Under the pieces are notes generated by a model. That model ran no database searches. It was not told the origin of the DNA and saw only the letters and a list, made by a program, of their open reading frames with translations. Shown in pieces: positions 54,535-64,000 of a stretch of 64,000 nt of DNA (position 1 is the stretch's first letter; every line of letters begins with the position of its first letter). The DNA is from Flavobacteriaceae bacterium S0862. Lineage in GTDB: Bacteria; Bacteroidota; Bacteroidia; Flavobacteriales; Flavobacteriaceae. The translations under genes and the position numbers were made by a program. The stretch is taken from positions 1 through 64,000 of the forward strand of contig JALKAW010000003.1 in assembly GCA_023015825.1 (NCBI GenBank), read 5' to 3'.

Positions 54535-54936
54535 CTAGTTTTTTATCATATCAGCTGCTTTGTCAGCATCTTTTTTAGCGTCTTCCATCGCATTTTTTGC
54601 TTTTTCAACAGATTCTTTTGAAAGAGCTTTTAGTTCTTCAAGAGCTTTTTTAGCGTCTTCAACTTTTTTATCAGCTGCTATTTTAGCATCTCCAACAGCA
54701 TTTTTTGCAGCTTCTTGAGCTTCCATTAATGCTTTTTCTGCATTAGCAATTAGCTCACTACCTACTTCTTTAGCTTTAGTTACAGCATCTTCGGTATTTT
54801 CCATAACATCTTTTGTGTTTTCAACAACTTCAGTCATAGTTTCTTCAACTTCTTCTGAAGCTTTTTTGTCTTTACAAGATGTAAATGTTAAGCTTAATGC
54901 TAAAACAAATGCAGTACTTAAAATCAATCTTTTCAT
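54535..54936 (-). CDS. Helical repeat lipoprotein
   Basis: 133 residues. The lipoprotein signal ends LTFTSC (Cys at 21). The rest is highly charged and Ala/Lys/Glu rich, with an 11-residue-type repeat (KDVMENTEDAVTKAKEV, AAKNAVGDAKIAADKKVEDAKKA) that predicts one long amphipathic helix or coiled coil, like LEA or apolipoprotein-type stress proteins. Asn and Asp spacing is regular. It could protect the envelope or act as a spacer. Confidence 0.75.
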   Translation of the reverse strand: MKRLILSTAFVLALSLTFTSCKDKKASEEVEETMTEVVENTKDVMENTEDAVTKAKEVGSELIANAEKALMEAQEAAKNAVGDAKIAADKKVEDAKKALEELKALSKESVEKAKNAMEDAKKDADKAADMIKN

Positions 54937-55067
54937 TTTTAGTGAATTTTAGTGTTTAAATTAGTTTTTTATGAATTATAAATAGTTGTATTAGAGATAA
55001 TATATTCCCAATAACTACACTATTTACGAATGAAATATGGATTTGGATGTTTATAAATAAAAAAGGT

Positions 55068-55364
55068 TTACAGTTTAGGAAGGTCTTCTTTATTTTTAAA
55101 CTTATTGATTTTTGTATTCATACCCTCTAGCCATTTAAAATGTTCTTTAATTTTTAAACGTCTTTCCTCAACGGTTTGAAATTTTTCTTCTCTTAACTTT
55201 TGTAGCTCAAGTTTTTCGGCTTCTCTAAGGGCTAACTTTTGAAGCTTATCCTTTTCTCGCTTTTTTTCTCGGCGAGCTTCAATGATTTCAGGCATCCAAG
55301 AATATAAATACATAGCTCCGAAAAAAAGAGCCATAGCGAGAATCATTTTTAAACCATCTGCCAT
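55068..55364 (-). CDS. Small membrane-anchored coiled-coil protein
   Basis: 98 residues. One N-terminal membrane segment (about 6-25, MILAMALFFGAMYLYSW) is followed by a long, charged helix (EARREKKREKDKLQKLALREAEKL). There is no known domain. It lies between the helical lipoprotein gene and the M14 pair on the same strand. Confidence 0.65.
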   Translation of the reverse strand: MADGLKMILAMALFFGAMYLYSWMPEIIEARREKKREKDKLQKLALREAEKLELQKLREEKFQTVEERRLKIKEHFKWLEGMNTKINKFKNKEDLPKL

Positions 55365-55443
55365 ATTCTTGAAAGTTAGTAAACATGTTTTGACACAGAT
55401 TTTATACTTCTAATGTCAATTATGTTTAATTAAATATATAAAA

Positions 55444-55474
55444 AAAAGCTCTAAACATTTTATTTAGAGCTTTT
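55444..55474 (-). terminator. Terminator of the M14 peptidase operon
   Basis: AAAAGCTCTAAA (55444-55455) and TTTAGAGCTTTT (55463-55474) form a 12-bp stem. On the minus strand it ends in a run of T, 31 bp past the stop of the 577-residue gene. Confidence 0.9.
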
Positions 55475-55504
55475 AATTTTAGTAGAAACTAAATTAGAGC
55501 ATTA

Positions 55505-57238
55505 TTAATTTGATACAACGCCTCCTTTTTCACTGTCTACAGTAATAGTATAATTGGAATTTCCTTTAATAATCCAACGTACTTTAACAATACTATTTCC
55601 AGGAATATTAGCAACTTCTATTGTTTCAGGACTCATTTTTTGTTCTTCTGTAAATCCAAAATCTTCATTAGTAACAATCATTCCTGCGATTACATTTGCA
55701 CCTTTTATGGAGATGTAATCTGGTCTAGTAATCTTATACTTTAAATCTTGACTTGCATGAGTTGGTATTAATCGTTCATTTTTAATGTATGCTGTAACTT
55801 CAGTTAAACCACCACCTAATTTTTTCTCTTTAACAGAGTCAACACTCAAGAGTGGCATGTGGAAGGCATGATAAAATGTAAATGCCATATTACGATGTAA
55901 TTCTTCCTCTAGCATAAAGCCAGGCGTTGCACGACCAATATTCTTTCTAAAGCCACCTATTTCAATCTCTCCATAGGTTGGATGACTGTAAGGTTTCCAA
56001 TCGGTAAATGCGTCGCCCATTAATAAATCTTTTTCAAAATTATACATTTGGTTAGGATCTCTTTCTTTTGTTTTATAATAAGCAAAAGAGCTAAATATTT
56101 CGTTGGTGAAAGTGTAAATACCTCGTCCACCGTAAAACCAATCTAATTCACCACCAAATACAGAATATAAATCTTTGTAAACTACCATATAACGGTATCC
56201 AGGCATCATTTTTTCACCTTTTTTTCCAATAGCATCATATATAGCAATATCAGCTCTATTGTAAGTTGATAGATCTTCTTCTGCACCTGGACCTCTTAAA
56301 ATCATACCTCCAGAGTTATGAAAACTTTGGGCTCCTGCAATATTTGGATGTTTCAATACAAAATCTGCAACAGCTCTCGTTTCTGGGGCCGAAAAAGGGT
56401 ATTTATAGGCTCCACCTTGAATATAATCTGGTTGCCATTTCCAAGCCCAATCTCTATTTGGGTCGTAATAACCTGGACGATCTTCATTTACACGACCATC
56501 ACCATCATTATCAATACCTTCTGATCCTAAAAACTCATATCTTTGAGCAGTGACTATATCATCTGGACCAATTTCAATCATCATTCTTGGGTCTTTAGGA
56601 TCTACAATCATATTCCCATTTGGATTTTTTCGGCGCATTCTTGTAACCGAACCATCACCATCTAAATCTTCAAGACCATCTTCATCAAATAAACCGTCTC
56701 TGTCGTCGTCTAAAGGAATCATTCCAGCTCTAGGACTGCTTCCAGTGTTTGCAGCTTTCATATAATTGTTTCTTGCATCTGGATTGATTGTTGGAACAAT
56801 GTAGAATATGCGGTCGTTAAGCATGTTTGTGATATAGTCAATATCTTCAAAATTTTCGGTTAAATACCAAGCCGTATAAGTACTTATTTCGGCACCTTGA
56901 ATTTCGTTAGAGTGTATGTTACCATCAATATAAAACCCTGGTTTTCTATCGGCATCACCTACTTTGTAATTGGTAATGGCCATCATCCAAATGTCTCTGC
57001 CTTCGGTAGATTTTCCAATAGATTCTCTTTTAACAAGGTTGGGATGCGCATCAGCAATTTTTTTGCTTATGGCAGCTAAACCTTCTGCTGTGTAATATTT
57101 ATTAAATGAAATTTGAACTTTTGGATTATGAGGTGAGCCTGCTGCTCTATAAATGTCTTCGGTTTTTTGTGCTAATACTGCTAATGGAAACATCATTGAA
57201 AGCAATATTACTTGTAATATATATTTGTGTGATTTCAT
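55505..57238 (-). CDS. Secreted M14 zinc carboxypeptidase
   Basis: 577 residues. Signal peptide ends LAVLAQ. The catalytic zinc ligands are His109 and Glu112 in GNIHSNEIQGAE and His307 in SFHNSGG, and the general base is Glu380 in TNEIFSS. All are present, so it should be active. Two Ca-binding-like Asp-rich loops (DDDRDGLFDEDG near 177-188, GIDNDGDGRVNEDR near 241-254) are inserted. The C-terminal 120 residues form a beta domain. It follows an inactive-looking paralogue by 6 bp in one operon. Confidence 0.92.
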   Translation of the reverse strand: MKSHKYILQVILLSMMFPLAVLAQKTEDIYRAAGSPHNPKVQISFNKYYTAEGLAAISKKIADAHPNLVKRESIGKSTEGRDIWMMAITNYKVGDADRKPGFYIDGNIHSNEIQGAEISTYTAWYLTENFEDIDYITNMLNDRIFYIVPTINPDARNNYMKAANTGSSPRAGMIPLDDDRDGLFDEDGLEDLDGDGSVTRMRRKNPNGNMIVDPKDPRMMIEIGPDDIVTAQRYEFLGSEGIDNDGDGRVNEDRPGYYDPNRDWAWKWQPDYIQGGAYKYPFSAPETRAVADFVLKHPNIAGAQSFHNSGGMILRGPGAEEDLSTYNRADIAIYDAIGKKGEKMMPGYRYMVVYKDLYSVFGGELDWFYGGRGIYTFTNEIFSSFAYYKTKERDPNQMYNFEKDLLMGDAFTDWKPYSHPTYGEIEIGGFRKNIGRATPGFMLEEELHRNMAFTFYHAFHMPLLSVDSVKEKKLGGGLTEVTAYIKNERLIPTHASQDLKYKITRPDYISIKGANVIAGMIVTNEDFGFTEEQKMSPETIEVANIPGNSIVKVRWIIKGNSNYTITVDSEKGGVVSN

Positions 57239-57244
57239 GATATC

Positions 57245-58873
57245 TTATTTTAAGTTGATGGTAGTTGAGTCTGTTCCTGTGTGTGAAGCACCTGCTTGAA
57301 TTGTTAGGGAGCCTTTTCCTTTAATTAACCATGTTAATTCTTTAGAGCTGTCACCATCGATACTATTTATAAGCTGCACTTTTCTTCCAGAAATAACTTC
57401 TTGATTGTTATTCAATTTTAAGTCAACTTTAATACGCCTCAACCATCGTGAGCGTTTACCCATTTCGGTGTGAGTTGGTAACAATCCTTTGTTGTGAATG
57501 TTAAGTGTGACTCTAGTAAGTCCGTTGTCTACTTTTTCGGTAGTGATGTTTTCAATAGAGATATTGGGTTGCATTTTAGTGACTTCTACAACAAAATCTG
57601 TATGTTTTTTACTTATCTCATCTACCATACTATATGGAGGGTTGGTCATTACAAAGGGTGCAATACCACCAACTTCAACTTTTTTATTTGGAAAATCAGG
57701 ATGACTTACTTCTTTCCATTCTACGAAGTAGTTTGATAGACCTTCTTGTTCAGCCCACTGTAAAAAATTGGCTTTATAATTCTTTTTGGCTTTTACTGTA
57801 GAATCACCTTTAAATTTTGGTGCCCACCAACCTGGAGTACTCATGGCTAATTTTCCAAAATGGAAGTACGACCATTCAAAAAAATCACCACCTTTTCCTT
57901 TAGCAGGAGGCGCTCCTTTAGAATCAGTGATTTTAGAATATTTTTCTGAAAGAAATTTGTTTAATGCTTCATCATCTTTTAAAATACTGGTTACAACTCT
58001 TTTTTTTGCATTTGCTGCATTATACTTTAAAGGATTCGATAGATTATTTGTTGGTCCCAAAGTAAGAATAGCATATATATTCCATTGCTCGTAGAGAAAA
58101 TCTAGAAGTGCTCGATGTTCCTTTTCAGACACAGAATGCTCACCAGCACCTGATTTAAAATAAGGGTAGTTATAAGTAAGGTTTTTATTAAAATGAACAC
58201 CACCTTCTCCATCTTCATTATAATTTCCGTCTTTGTCATTGTCAATTCCTTCACTAAAAATTTTATAATTACCTAATTCGCCTTCTTTAGCATTAGCTTT
58301 AGACATGATTCTTTCATCTTCTTTCAATTTTATGTAATCTCCAGTAACATCTTCAACTCTAATCATGGTAATTAAGCCATCATTGTTCAAGTCTTCAAAA
58401 CCGTCTTCATTGATACGACCATCTCTATCATCATCTGTTTTTTTGGCATTACCAAGTTTGTGATATTTAAGTTTTGAGAAATATTGCTCAGAAGCGTTAG
58501 GACTCATGTTTGGAAAAATATAAAACGTGGTATTATCTAATATTTCTTTATGATTGTTTAAAATGTTTTCAGCAATATTAATAGCCATGTCTCTGCTTAA
58601 TAACAAACTACCGTCAACACCACCAACAATAGCTATAGCAGGATTGTTTTCAGGTTTTCCTTTAAATAGAGTTAAAGCCCAAATATCATGTCCTCCAACA
58701 GTTTTTGTTAGCGATTGTAGTTTTACATTGGCTGTATGTTTACTTTTAATTTGTTTGAGTGCATTGGTTAACTCGTTATTGGTTCTGTAATCTGATTGCG
58801 CAAAAGTCTTTACAGAAACGAGACACATGCATATCCAAAATAGTTTGAATATGGGTTGGTTGGTTTTAAACAT
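57245..58873 (-). CDS. Catalytically dead M14 peptidase-like protein
   Basis: 542 residues. It starts with a signal peptide (cleavage after VKTFAQ). It aligns with the active paralogue downstream along its length and keeps the Asp-rich loops DDDRDGRINEDG and GIDNDKDGNYNEDG and the C-terminal beta domain. The zinc site is lost: His109 and Glu112 are replaced by Asp87 and Leu90 in VGGVDGSLLL, the third His is Gly in TLGPTNN, and the catalytic Glu is Gly in STPGWWA. A pseudo-peptidase with a binding or regulatory role is likely. The stop is 6 bp before the active paralogue. Confidence 0.85.
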   Translation of the reverse strand: MFKTNQPIFKLFWICMCLVSVKTFAQSDYRTNNELTNALKQIKSKHTANVKLQSLTKTVGGHDIWALTLFKGKPENNPAIAIVGGVDGSLLLSRDMAINIAENILNNHKEILDNTTFYIFPNMSPNASEQYFSKLKYHKLGNAKKTDDDRDGRINEDGFEDLNNDGLITMIRVEDVTGDYIKLKEDERIMSKANAKEGELGNYKIFSEGIDNDKDGNYNEDGEGGVHFNKNLTYNYPYFKSGAGEHSVSEKEHRALLDFLYEQWNIYAILTLGPTNNLSNPLKYNAANAKKRVVTSILKDDEALNKFLSEKYSKITDSKGAPPAKGKGGDFFEWSYFHFGKLAMSTPGWWAPKFKGDSTVKAKKNYKANFLQWAEQEGLSNYFVEWKEVSHPDFPNKKVEVGGIAPFVMTNPPYSMVDEISKKHTDFVVEVTKMQPNISIENITTEKVDNGLTRVTLNIHNKGLLPTHTEMGKRSRWLRRIKVDLKLNNNQEVISGRKVQLINSIDGDSSKELTWLIKGKGSLTIQAGASHTGTDSTTINLK

Positions 58874-58973
58874 AATGTGTGTGAATTTAGTTTATGATTA
58901 TGAATTACCCTATGAATGAGGTATCTAACAAACCTATTTGATATTTATATATAATCCAAACAAATTAAAGGCT

Positions 58974-60236
58974 TTAACGTTTGTTTAAGTAGCTCATTAT
59001 TTGCTTTACTGCGCCTCTGTTTTTAGAAATATAGTCAGCATTAAGTTGACCAGATTTTATTCTAAAATCAGCATCATTTATCAATTCATTTAAGATTAAA
59101 TCAAACTTTTCTTGGTTTTTAATACTAAACATGCCTTTATTCGAAATCATTGACTTGGCTTCGGGAAACTTGTCATGATTACATCCAATAATAATTGGAA
59201 CTCCAAACACAGCAGGTTCTAGAGTGTTGTGCAATCCAGTTGAACCCATTGCGCCTCCCACATAGGCAATATCAGCATAACTATATATTTTTGATAGCAG
59301 ACCAATAGTATCAATAATAAGCACTTTTACTTTTGCTAAATCAGTAGTGTCTTTTTCAGAATAAAGTATGGCTCCTTTATTAAGTTTACTCTTTAAGCTC
59401 GAAATTTGACCACTTTTTATGTTGTGTGGGGCAATAATATATTTGGTTTTTGAACTATCATTATTAATAAAATCAATTAGTAACGCCTCATCTTCTGGCC
59501 AAGTGCTACCAGCTACTACACATAGATTATCTTGCTTGAAGGTTTCAACAAAATGTAATTTATTATTGATTTTTAATTGATTTGAAACCCTATCAAAACG
59601 TGTGTCACCAGAAACTGTAACTTCATTATAGTCAATTTGCTTAAGCAATTCCTTAGACTCTTCATTTTGAACAAAAATATGATTGAAAGCAAACAACGCT
59701 TTTTGTATCCATTTTCCAGTAGGTTTAAAAAAGCTCTGATTTTTTCTAAATAATGCCGAAATCAACACTGCTTTTATCTGTCTTTTTTTAATCTCTAAAA
59801 GATAGTTAGGCCAAATTTCGTACTTCACAAAAACCACTAATTCTGGATGGACTAAATCAAGAAATTGTTTTGCATTTTGTTTTGTGTCTAAACGTAAATA
59901 GACCACACAATCTGCAATAGGCGCATTTTTTCGTATTTCATAACCAGAAGGGGAGAAAAATGACAGCACAATTTTACGGTTAGGATGTGAAGCTTTAATC
60001 TCTTCAAGAACAGGAAGTCCTTGCTCGTATTCGCCCAAGGAAGCACAATGAAACCAAATTACGTTATCTTCAATAGTAATATTGTCTTTTAAAATAGCAA
60101 AGGTTTTTGCTCTACCTTTTACGCCAAGTTTTAACTTATTATTAAAAATGGCTGCTATTTTTATGTGGAAAGCGGCAATATGAGTTAATATGTTATAAAG
60201 TCCTTTCAAAGTAATTTCTATAAAGCTAAAATACAT
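58974..60236 (-). CDS. waaA: 3-deoxy-D-manno-octulosonic acid (Kdo) transferase
   Basis: 420 residues. GT30 motifs: a membrane-near N-terminus, WFHCASLGEYEQGLPVLEEI (about 58-77), the SFFSPSGYEIRKN motif, and GGAMGSTGLHNTLEPAVFGVPIIIG (about 330-354) with the donor-site Glu. The enzyme transfers Kdo to lipid A. It is monocistronic and divergent from the DegT gene. Confidence 0.93.
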   Translation of the reverse strand: MYFSFIEITLKGLYNILTHIAAFHIKIAAIFNNKLKLGVKGRAKTFAILKDNITIEDNVIWFHCASLGEYEQGLPVLEEIKASHPNRKIVLSFFSPSGYEIRKNAPIADCVVYLRLDTKQNAKQFLDLVHPELVVFVKYEIWPNYLLEIKKRQIKAVLISALFRKNQSFFKPTGKWIQKALFAFNHIFVQNEESKELLKQIDYNEVTVSGDTRFDRVSNQLKINNKLHFVETFKQDNLCVVAGSTWPEDEALLIDFINNDSSKTKYIIAPHNIKSGQISSLKSKLNKGAILYSEKDTTDLAKVKVLIIDTIGLLSKIYSYADIAYVGGAMGSTGLHNTLEPAVFGVPIIIGCNHDKFPEAKSMISNKGMFSIKNQEKFDLILNELINDADFRIKSGQLNADYISKNRGAVKQIMSYLNKR

Positions 60237-60311
60237 TCTTTAATCTAAAATACATTCGCAAAAACCTATGAATTTTGTATTTTCGCTATCTAAGAAATTC
60301 AAATTCTACTG

Positions 60312-61466
60312 ATGAAAAAAATACAAATGGTAGACCTTAAAGGTCAGTATGAAGAAATTAAAGAAACGGTTAATTCTTCAGTATTAGAAGTTATAGATTC
60401 TACAGCTTTTATTAATGGACCAAAGGTTCATGAATTTCAAAAACATTTAGAAGATTATTTAGGCGTAAAACATGTTATTCCTTGTGGCAATGGTACAGAT
60501 GCGTTGCAAATAGCCATGATGGGTTTAGGTTTAAAACCAGGAGATGAGGTTATAACTGCCGACTTTACCTTTGCAGCAACTGTTGAGGTGATTGCATTAT
60601 TAGGCTTAACACCAGTTTTGGTTGATGTTGAACCAGATACTTTTAATATAGATATTGAAGCAATAAAAAAGGCTATTACACCTAATACTAAGGCTATTGT
60701 GCCTGTGCATTTGTTCGGACAATGTGCCAATATGGATGCTATTATGGCAATTGCAAAAGAGCACAACCTTTATGTTATAGAAGATAATGCGCAAGCCATT
60801 GGAGCAACTTACACCTCGAAAGATGGAACAAAACATAAAGCAGGAACCATTGGTCATGTGGCTTCCACATCATTTTTTCCATCTAAAAACTTAGGTTGTT
60901 ATGGTGATGGTGGTGCTATTTTTACTAATGATGATGATTTAGCACACACCATTCGAGGCATTGTAAACCACGGGATGTATAGGCGCTATTATCATGATGT
61001 GGTTGGTGTAAATTCCAGATTAGATTCTATTCAGGCTGCTGTTTTGAATACAAAACTCCCAAAACTCAACTCTTATAATAAAGCAAGACAAGATGCTGCA
61101 AGAAAGTATAATGAGGCTTTTAGAGGTGTAAAAAACATTATCACTCCAGTAACAAAACAATCTTGTGGTTCTATATGTGCCGATTGTGATTGCCACGTCT
61201 TTCATCAATACACTTTAAAAATAACAAATGGTAAACGAGACGCACTTGTTGAGCATTTAAATAGCAATGGCATTCCTTGTGGTGTGTATTATCCTGTGCC
61301 ATTGCATAGTCAAAAAGCATATCAGGATTCAAGATATAATGAAGAAAACTTTACTGTAACAAATCAGCTTATAAAGGAAGTGATTTCATTACCAATGCAT
61401 ACAGAGTTAGATGATGAACAAATAGCATTTATAACTAGTACAGTAATAAACTTTGTAAATGGCTAA
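60312..61466 (+). CDS. DegT/DnrJ/EryC1-family sugar aminotransferase
   Basis: 384 residues. PLP-dependent: Lys192 in FFPSKNLGCYGDGGA binds the cofactor, and EDNAQAIGA (157-165) supplies the Asp. A Cys-rich insertion, SCGSICADCDCHVFHQ (about 284-299), with four close Cys is present in the C-terminal part. Members transfer amino groups to keto-sugars in nucleotide-sugar pathways. It overlaps galE by 8 bp. Confidence 0.9.
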   Translation: MKKIQMVDLKGQYEEIKETVNSSVLEVIDSTAFINGPKVHEFQKHLEDYLGVKHVIPCGNGTDALQIAMMGLGLKPGDEVITADFTFAATVEVIALLGLTPVLVDVEPDTFNIDIEAIKKAITPNTKAIVPVHLFGQCANMDAIMAIAKEHNLYVIEDNAQAIGATYTSKDGTKHKAGTIGHVASTSFFPSKNLGCYGDGGAIFTNDDDLAHTIRGIVNHGMYRRYYHDVVGVNSRLDSIQAAVLNTKLPKLNSYNKARQDAARKYNEAFRGVKNIITPVTKQSCGSICADCDCHVFHQYTLKITNGKRDALVEHLNSNGIPCGVYYPVPLHSQKAYQDSRYNEENFTVTNQLIKEVISLPMHTELDDEQIAFITSTVINFVNG

Positions 61467-62484
61467 AATACTTGTAACAGGAGGTTTAGGGTTTATAGGT
61501 TCTCATACAGTTGTAGAACTACAAAACGAAGGGTTTGAAGTGGTGATTGTTGATGACTTATCAAATTCATCGGAAGATGTTTTAGATAGAATTACTTCAA
61601 TAACAAACATAAAACCTCTTTTTGAAAAACTTGATTTAAAGGAAAAATCTAAAGTTCAATCTTTTTTTGAAAAGCATAACGATATACAAGGCGTTATTCA
61701 TTTTGCAGCAAGCAAAGCCGTTGGAGAAAGTGTAGAAAATCCACTTTTATATTACGAAAATAATATAAACACCTTGGTTTACTTACTTCAAGAAATGCAA
61801 AAACTTAAAACTGCTAACTTCATTTTCAGTTCCTCTTGCACAGTTTATGGACAAGCAGATGCTATGCCTATAACCGAAGACGCACCCGTTAAAAAAGCTG
61901 AGTCACCTTACGGTAATACTAAACAAATTGGTGAGGAAATTATTCAAGATGTTTGCAAAATTAATAGTGAATTTAGTGGTATAGCTTTACGTTATTTTAA
62001 CCCAATTGGCGCACATAAAAGTGCCAAAATTGGAGAACTACCAATTGGAGTACCTCAAAACTTAGTGCCTTTCATTACTCAAACAGCCATTGGTTTAAGA
62101 GAACAATTATCTGTTTTTGGTGATGATTATCCTACACATGATGGTACTTGTATTAGAGATTATATTCATGTGGTAGATTTAGCAAAAGCACATGTTGTTG
62201 CGCTTCAAAGATTATTACAAGGAAAAAACACTTCCAATTATGAAACTTTTAATATTGGCACAGGAAAGGGTAGTAGTGTATTGGATGTTATTAAATCATT
62301 TGAAAAAGTTTCTGGACAAAAGCTTAATTATAAAATTGCTAGTAGAAGAGCTGGTGATGTTATTGAAGCGTATGCAAATACCGAAAAAGCCAATAATATT
62401 CTAGGATGGAAGTCACAATCTAGTTTGGATGATGCTTTAGCCTCTGCTTGGAAGTGGGAAAAGAACATTCGAAAAAATTCCTAA
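61459..62484 (+). CDS. galE: UDP-glucose 4-epimerase
   Basis: 341 residues. NAD-binding TGGLGFIGSHTVVEL (7-21), the Ser and Tyr of SSSCTVYG and SPYGNTKQIGEEI (catalytic YxxxK), and TCIRDYIHVVDLAKAHVVAL are typical of GalE. It interconverts UDP-Glc and UDP-Gal. It overlaps the aminotransferase gene, and the two could supply modified sugars for surface polysaccharides. Confidence 0.94.
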   Translation: MAKILVTGGLGFIGSHTVVELQNEGFEVVIVDDLSNSSEDVLDRITSITNIKPLFEKLDLKEKSKVQSFFEKHNDIQGVIHFAASKAVGESVENPLLYYENNINTLVYLLQEMQKLKTANFIFSSSCTVYGQADAMPITEDAPVKKAESPYGNTKQIGEEIIQDVCKINSEFSGIALRYFNPIGAHKSAKIGELPIGVPQNLVPFITQTAIGLREQLSVFGDDYPTHDGTCIRDYIHVVDLAKAHVVALQRLLQGKNTSNYETFNIGTGKGSSVLDVIKSFEKVSGQKLNYKIASRRAGDVIEAYANTEKANNILGWKSQSSLDDALASAWKWEKNIRKNS

Positions 62485-62531
62485 CTTAGAGGTTTATTAA
62501 TTTAAACTTTTAACCAACCAACTAACCAATC

Positions 62532-63809
62532 ATGAAAAAAATAGTTTTTCTACTCGCTGTGTTACTATCATTTAGTATTTCAGCACAAAACACCTATTTA
62601 CATTGCGGAAAATTAATAGATACTAAAACCGGAAAAGTTCTAAAAAACAAAACGGTTATAGTGTCTGGCAACAAAATACAATCAGTATTAGACGGGTTTG
62701 TAAACCCTAAAGGCGAAGACGATACAGTAATCGATTTAAAAAGCAAAACCGTTATGCCAGGACTTATAGATATGCACGTGCATATTGAACTTGAATCAAG
62801 TCCAAGCAGATATATGGATGCATTTACTAAAAACGACGCAGATGTTGCTTTTGGATCTCTTAAATATGCAAAAAACACATTTATGGCTGGCTTTACAACC
62901 ATTAGAGATTTAGGCGGAAGTGGTGTTAATATTTCGTTACGCAATGCTATTAATAGCGGCGAAGTTAAAGGGCCAAGAATTTTTACCGCAGGAAAGGCAA
63001 TAGGTACAACTGGAGGGCATGCAGATCCAACCAACGGATTACGAAAAGATTTAATGGGAAATCCTGGACCAAAAGAAGGCGTAGTTAATAGTGTTGATGA
63101 TGCCAAAAAGGCTGTAAGACAACGCTATAAAGATGGTGCAGATAATATTAAAATAACTGCTACAGGAGGTGTTTTGAGTATGGCTAAAAATGGTCAAAAT
63201 CCGCAATTTACGCTTGAAGAAATACAAGCTATAACTCAAACGGCTAAAGATTATGGAATGATAATCGCAGCCCATGCACATGGCGACGAAGGAATGCAAC
63301 GTGCAGTAATTGGAGGTGTCACTACCATTGAACATGGAACTTTGATGAGTGAAGAAACTATGGACTTAATGATAAAGCATGGTACCTATTATGTGCCGAC
63401 AATTATTGCAGGAAAAAAAGTAGTGGAAAAAGCAAAAATTGAAGGCTATTTCCCAGCAATTATAGTTCCTAAGGCTTTAGAAATTGGTCCTAAAATTCAA
63501 GCTACTTTTGGAAAAGCTTATAAAAAAGGTGTTAAAATAGCTTTTGGTACAGATGCAGGTGTTTTTAATCATGGAGAAAATGGGGAAGAATTTGGTTATA
63601 TGGTTGAAGCAGGAATGCCAGCAATTGAAGCCATTCAATCAGCAACTATTACAAATGCTAAAGTGTTAGGAATGGATAATGAACTTGGACAGATATCAGA
63701 AGGTTTTTTAGCAGATATCATTGCTACTGATGACGACCCAACAACAAATATTAATACCATGACAAACGTAGTTTTTGTTATGAAAGAAGGTAAAATCTAT
63801 AAAAAATAG
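62532..63809 (+). CDS. Secreted metal-dependent amidohydrolase
   Basis: 425 residues. Signal peptide ends SFSISAQ. Metal ligands: His82 and His84 in GLIDMHVHIE, a bridging Lys in NIKITATGG, then His residues in AAHAHGDEG and IEHGT and Asp in FGTDAG. This is the amidohydrolase group that includes imidazolonepropionase-like and Xaa-Pro or Xaa-Arg dipeptidases. The substrate is probably a dipeptide or small cyclic amide in the periplasm. It lies 47 bp after galE, so a shared transcript is possible though unrelated in function. Confidence 0.88.
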   Translation: MKKIVFLLAVLLSFSISAQNTYLHCGKLIDTKTGKVLKNKTVIVSGNKIQSVLDGFVNPKGEDDTVIDLKSKTVMPGLIDMHVHIELESSPSRYMDAFTKNDADVAFGSLKYAKNTFMAGFTTIRDLGGSGVNISLRNAINSGEVKGPRIFTAGKAIGTTGGHADPTNGLRKDLMGNPGPKEGVVNSVDDAKKAVRQRYKDGADNIKITATGGVLSMAKNGQNPQFTLEEIQAITQTAKDYGMIIAAHAHGDEGMQRAVIGGVTTIEHGTLMSEETMDLMIKHGTYYVPTIIAGKKVVEKAKIEGYFPAIIVPKALEIGPKIQATFGKAYKKGVKIAFGTDAGVFNHGENGEEFGYMVEAGMPAIEAIQSATITNAKVLGMDNELGQISEGFLADIIATDDDPTTNINTMTNVVFVMKEGKIYKK

Positions 63810-64000
63810 GCGAATAGTAATTTAAAATTTGTTAAAGATTATTGCTTTTTATTGTCAAAATCACAGCTATTGACTAATATAGCTATTGATATCATATTTA
63901 ACACATTGATTAACAATGATTTAATATTCTAAATTAGGAGTTCGTCTTAAGTTTACGTTTCTTTGTAGCTAATGATAAATGATTTACAATGAAATTGATT

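Overview
The window is AT-rich chromosomal DNA from a member of the Bacteroidetes, most likely a marine Flavobacteriaceae. The evidence is TANNTTTG-type promoters, weak or absent Shine-Dalgarno sequences, a type IX secretion (T9SS) C-terminal sorting domain, DUF6090 and DUF5916 proteins, a folK-deoxynucleoside kinase fusion, and the order rplM-rpsI-rpsB-tsf.

Layout. 1-5.7 kb: an operon on the minus strand of three secreted phage-collar-domain proteins followed by a giant repeat adhesin that runs off the left edge. 6-15.6 kb: housekeeping genes (AsmA-like protein, queuosine precursor transporter, folK-dNK fusion, GyrI-like protein, rRNA/tRNA methyltransferase, mutS), then tRNA-Gly and tRNA-Leu. 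16-23.2 kb: a gene-poor region of small membrane proteins, lipoproteins, two DUF6090 paralogues, a leucine-rich-repeat T9SS protein and several decayed gene fragments; three of its genes share an upstream palindromic box. 23.2-26.1 kb: the ribosomal operon rplM-rpsI-rpsB-tsf with a structured leader before rpsB. 26.4-29 kb: a DUF5916 outer-membrane protein.

29-34 kb is the most unusual part. All of its protein genes lie on the minus strand, and they sit in segments bounded by segment-specific inverted repeats (GTTG...CAAC). The segments are separated by 38-160 bp imperfect palindromes. This is the geometry of integron gene cassettes, but no integrase is visible and the core sequence differs from GTTRRRY.

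34.3-49.8 kb: polA followed by twelve tightly packed or overlapping genes on the same strand: a nucleotidyltransferase-like protein, three B12-type radical SAM enzymes, five methyltransferases including one FkbM type, two glycosyltransferases and a flippase. They look like one biosynthetic pathway for an exported glycolipid or polysaccharide of unknown structure. 49.9-54.4 kb: a complete cyanophycin cycle (synthetase, cyanophycinase, isoaspartyl peptidase). 54.5-58.9 kb: a helical lipoprotein, a small membrane protein, and a tandem pair of M14 carboxypeptidase-like proteins, one of which has lost all the catalytic residues. 59-63.8 kb: Kdo transferase, a DegT aminotransferase, GalE and a secreted amidohydrolase.
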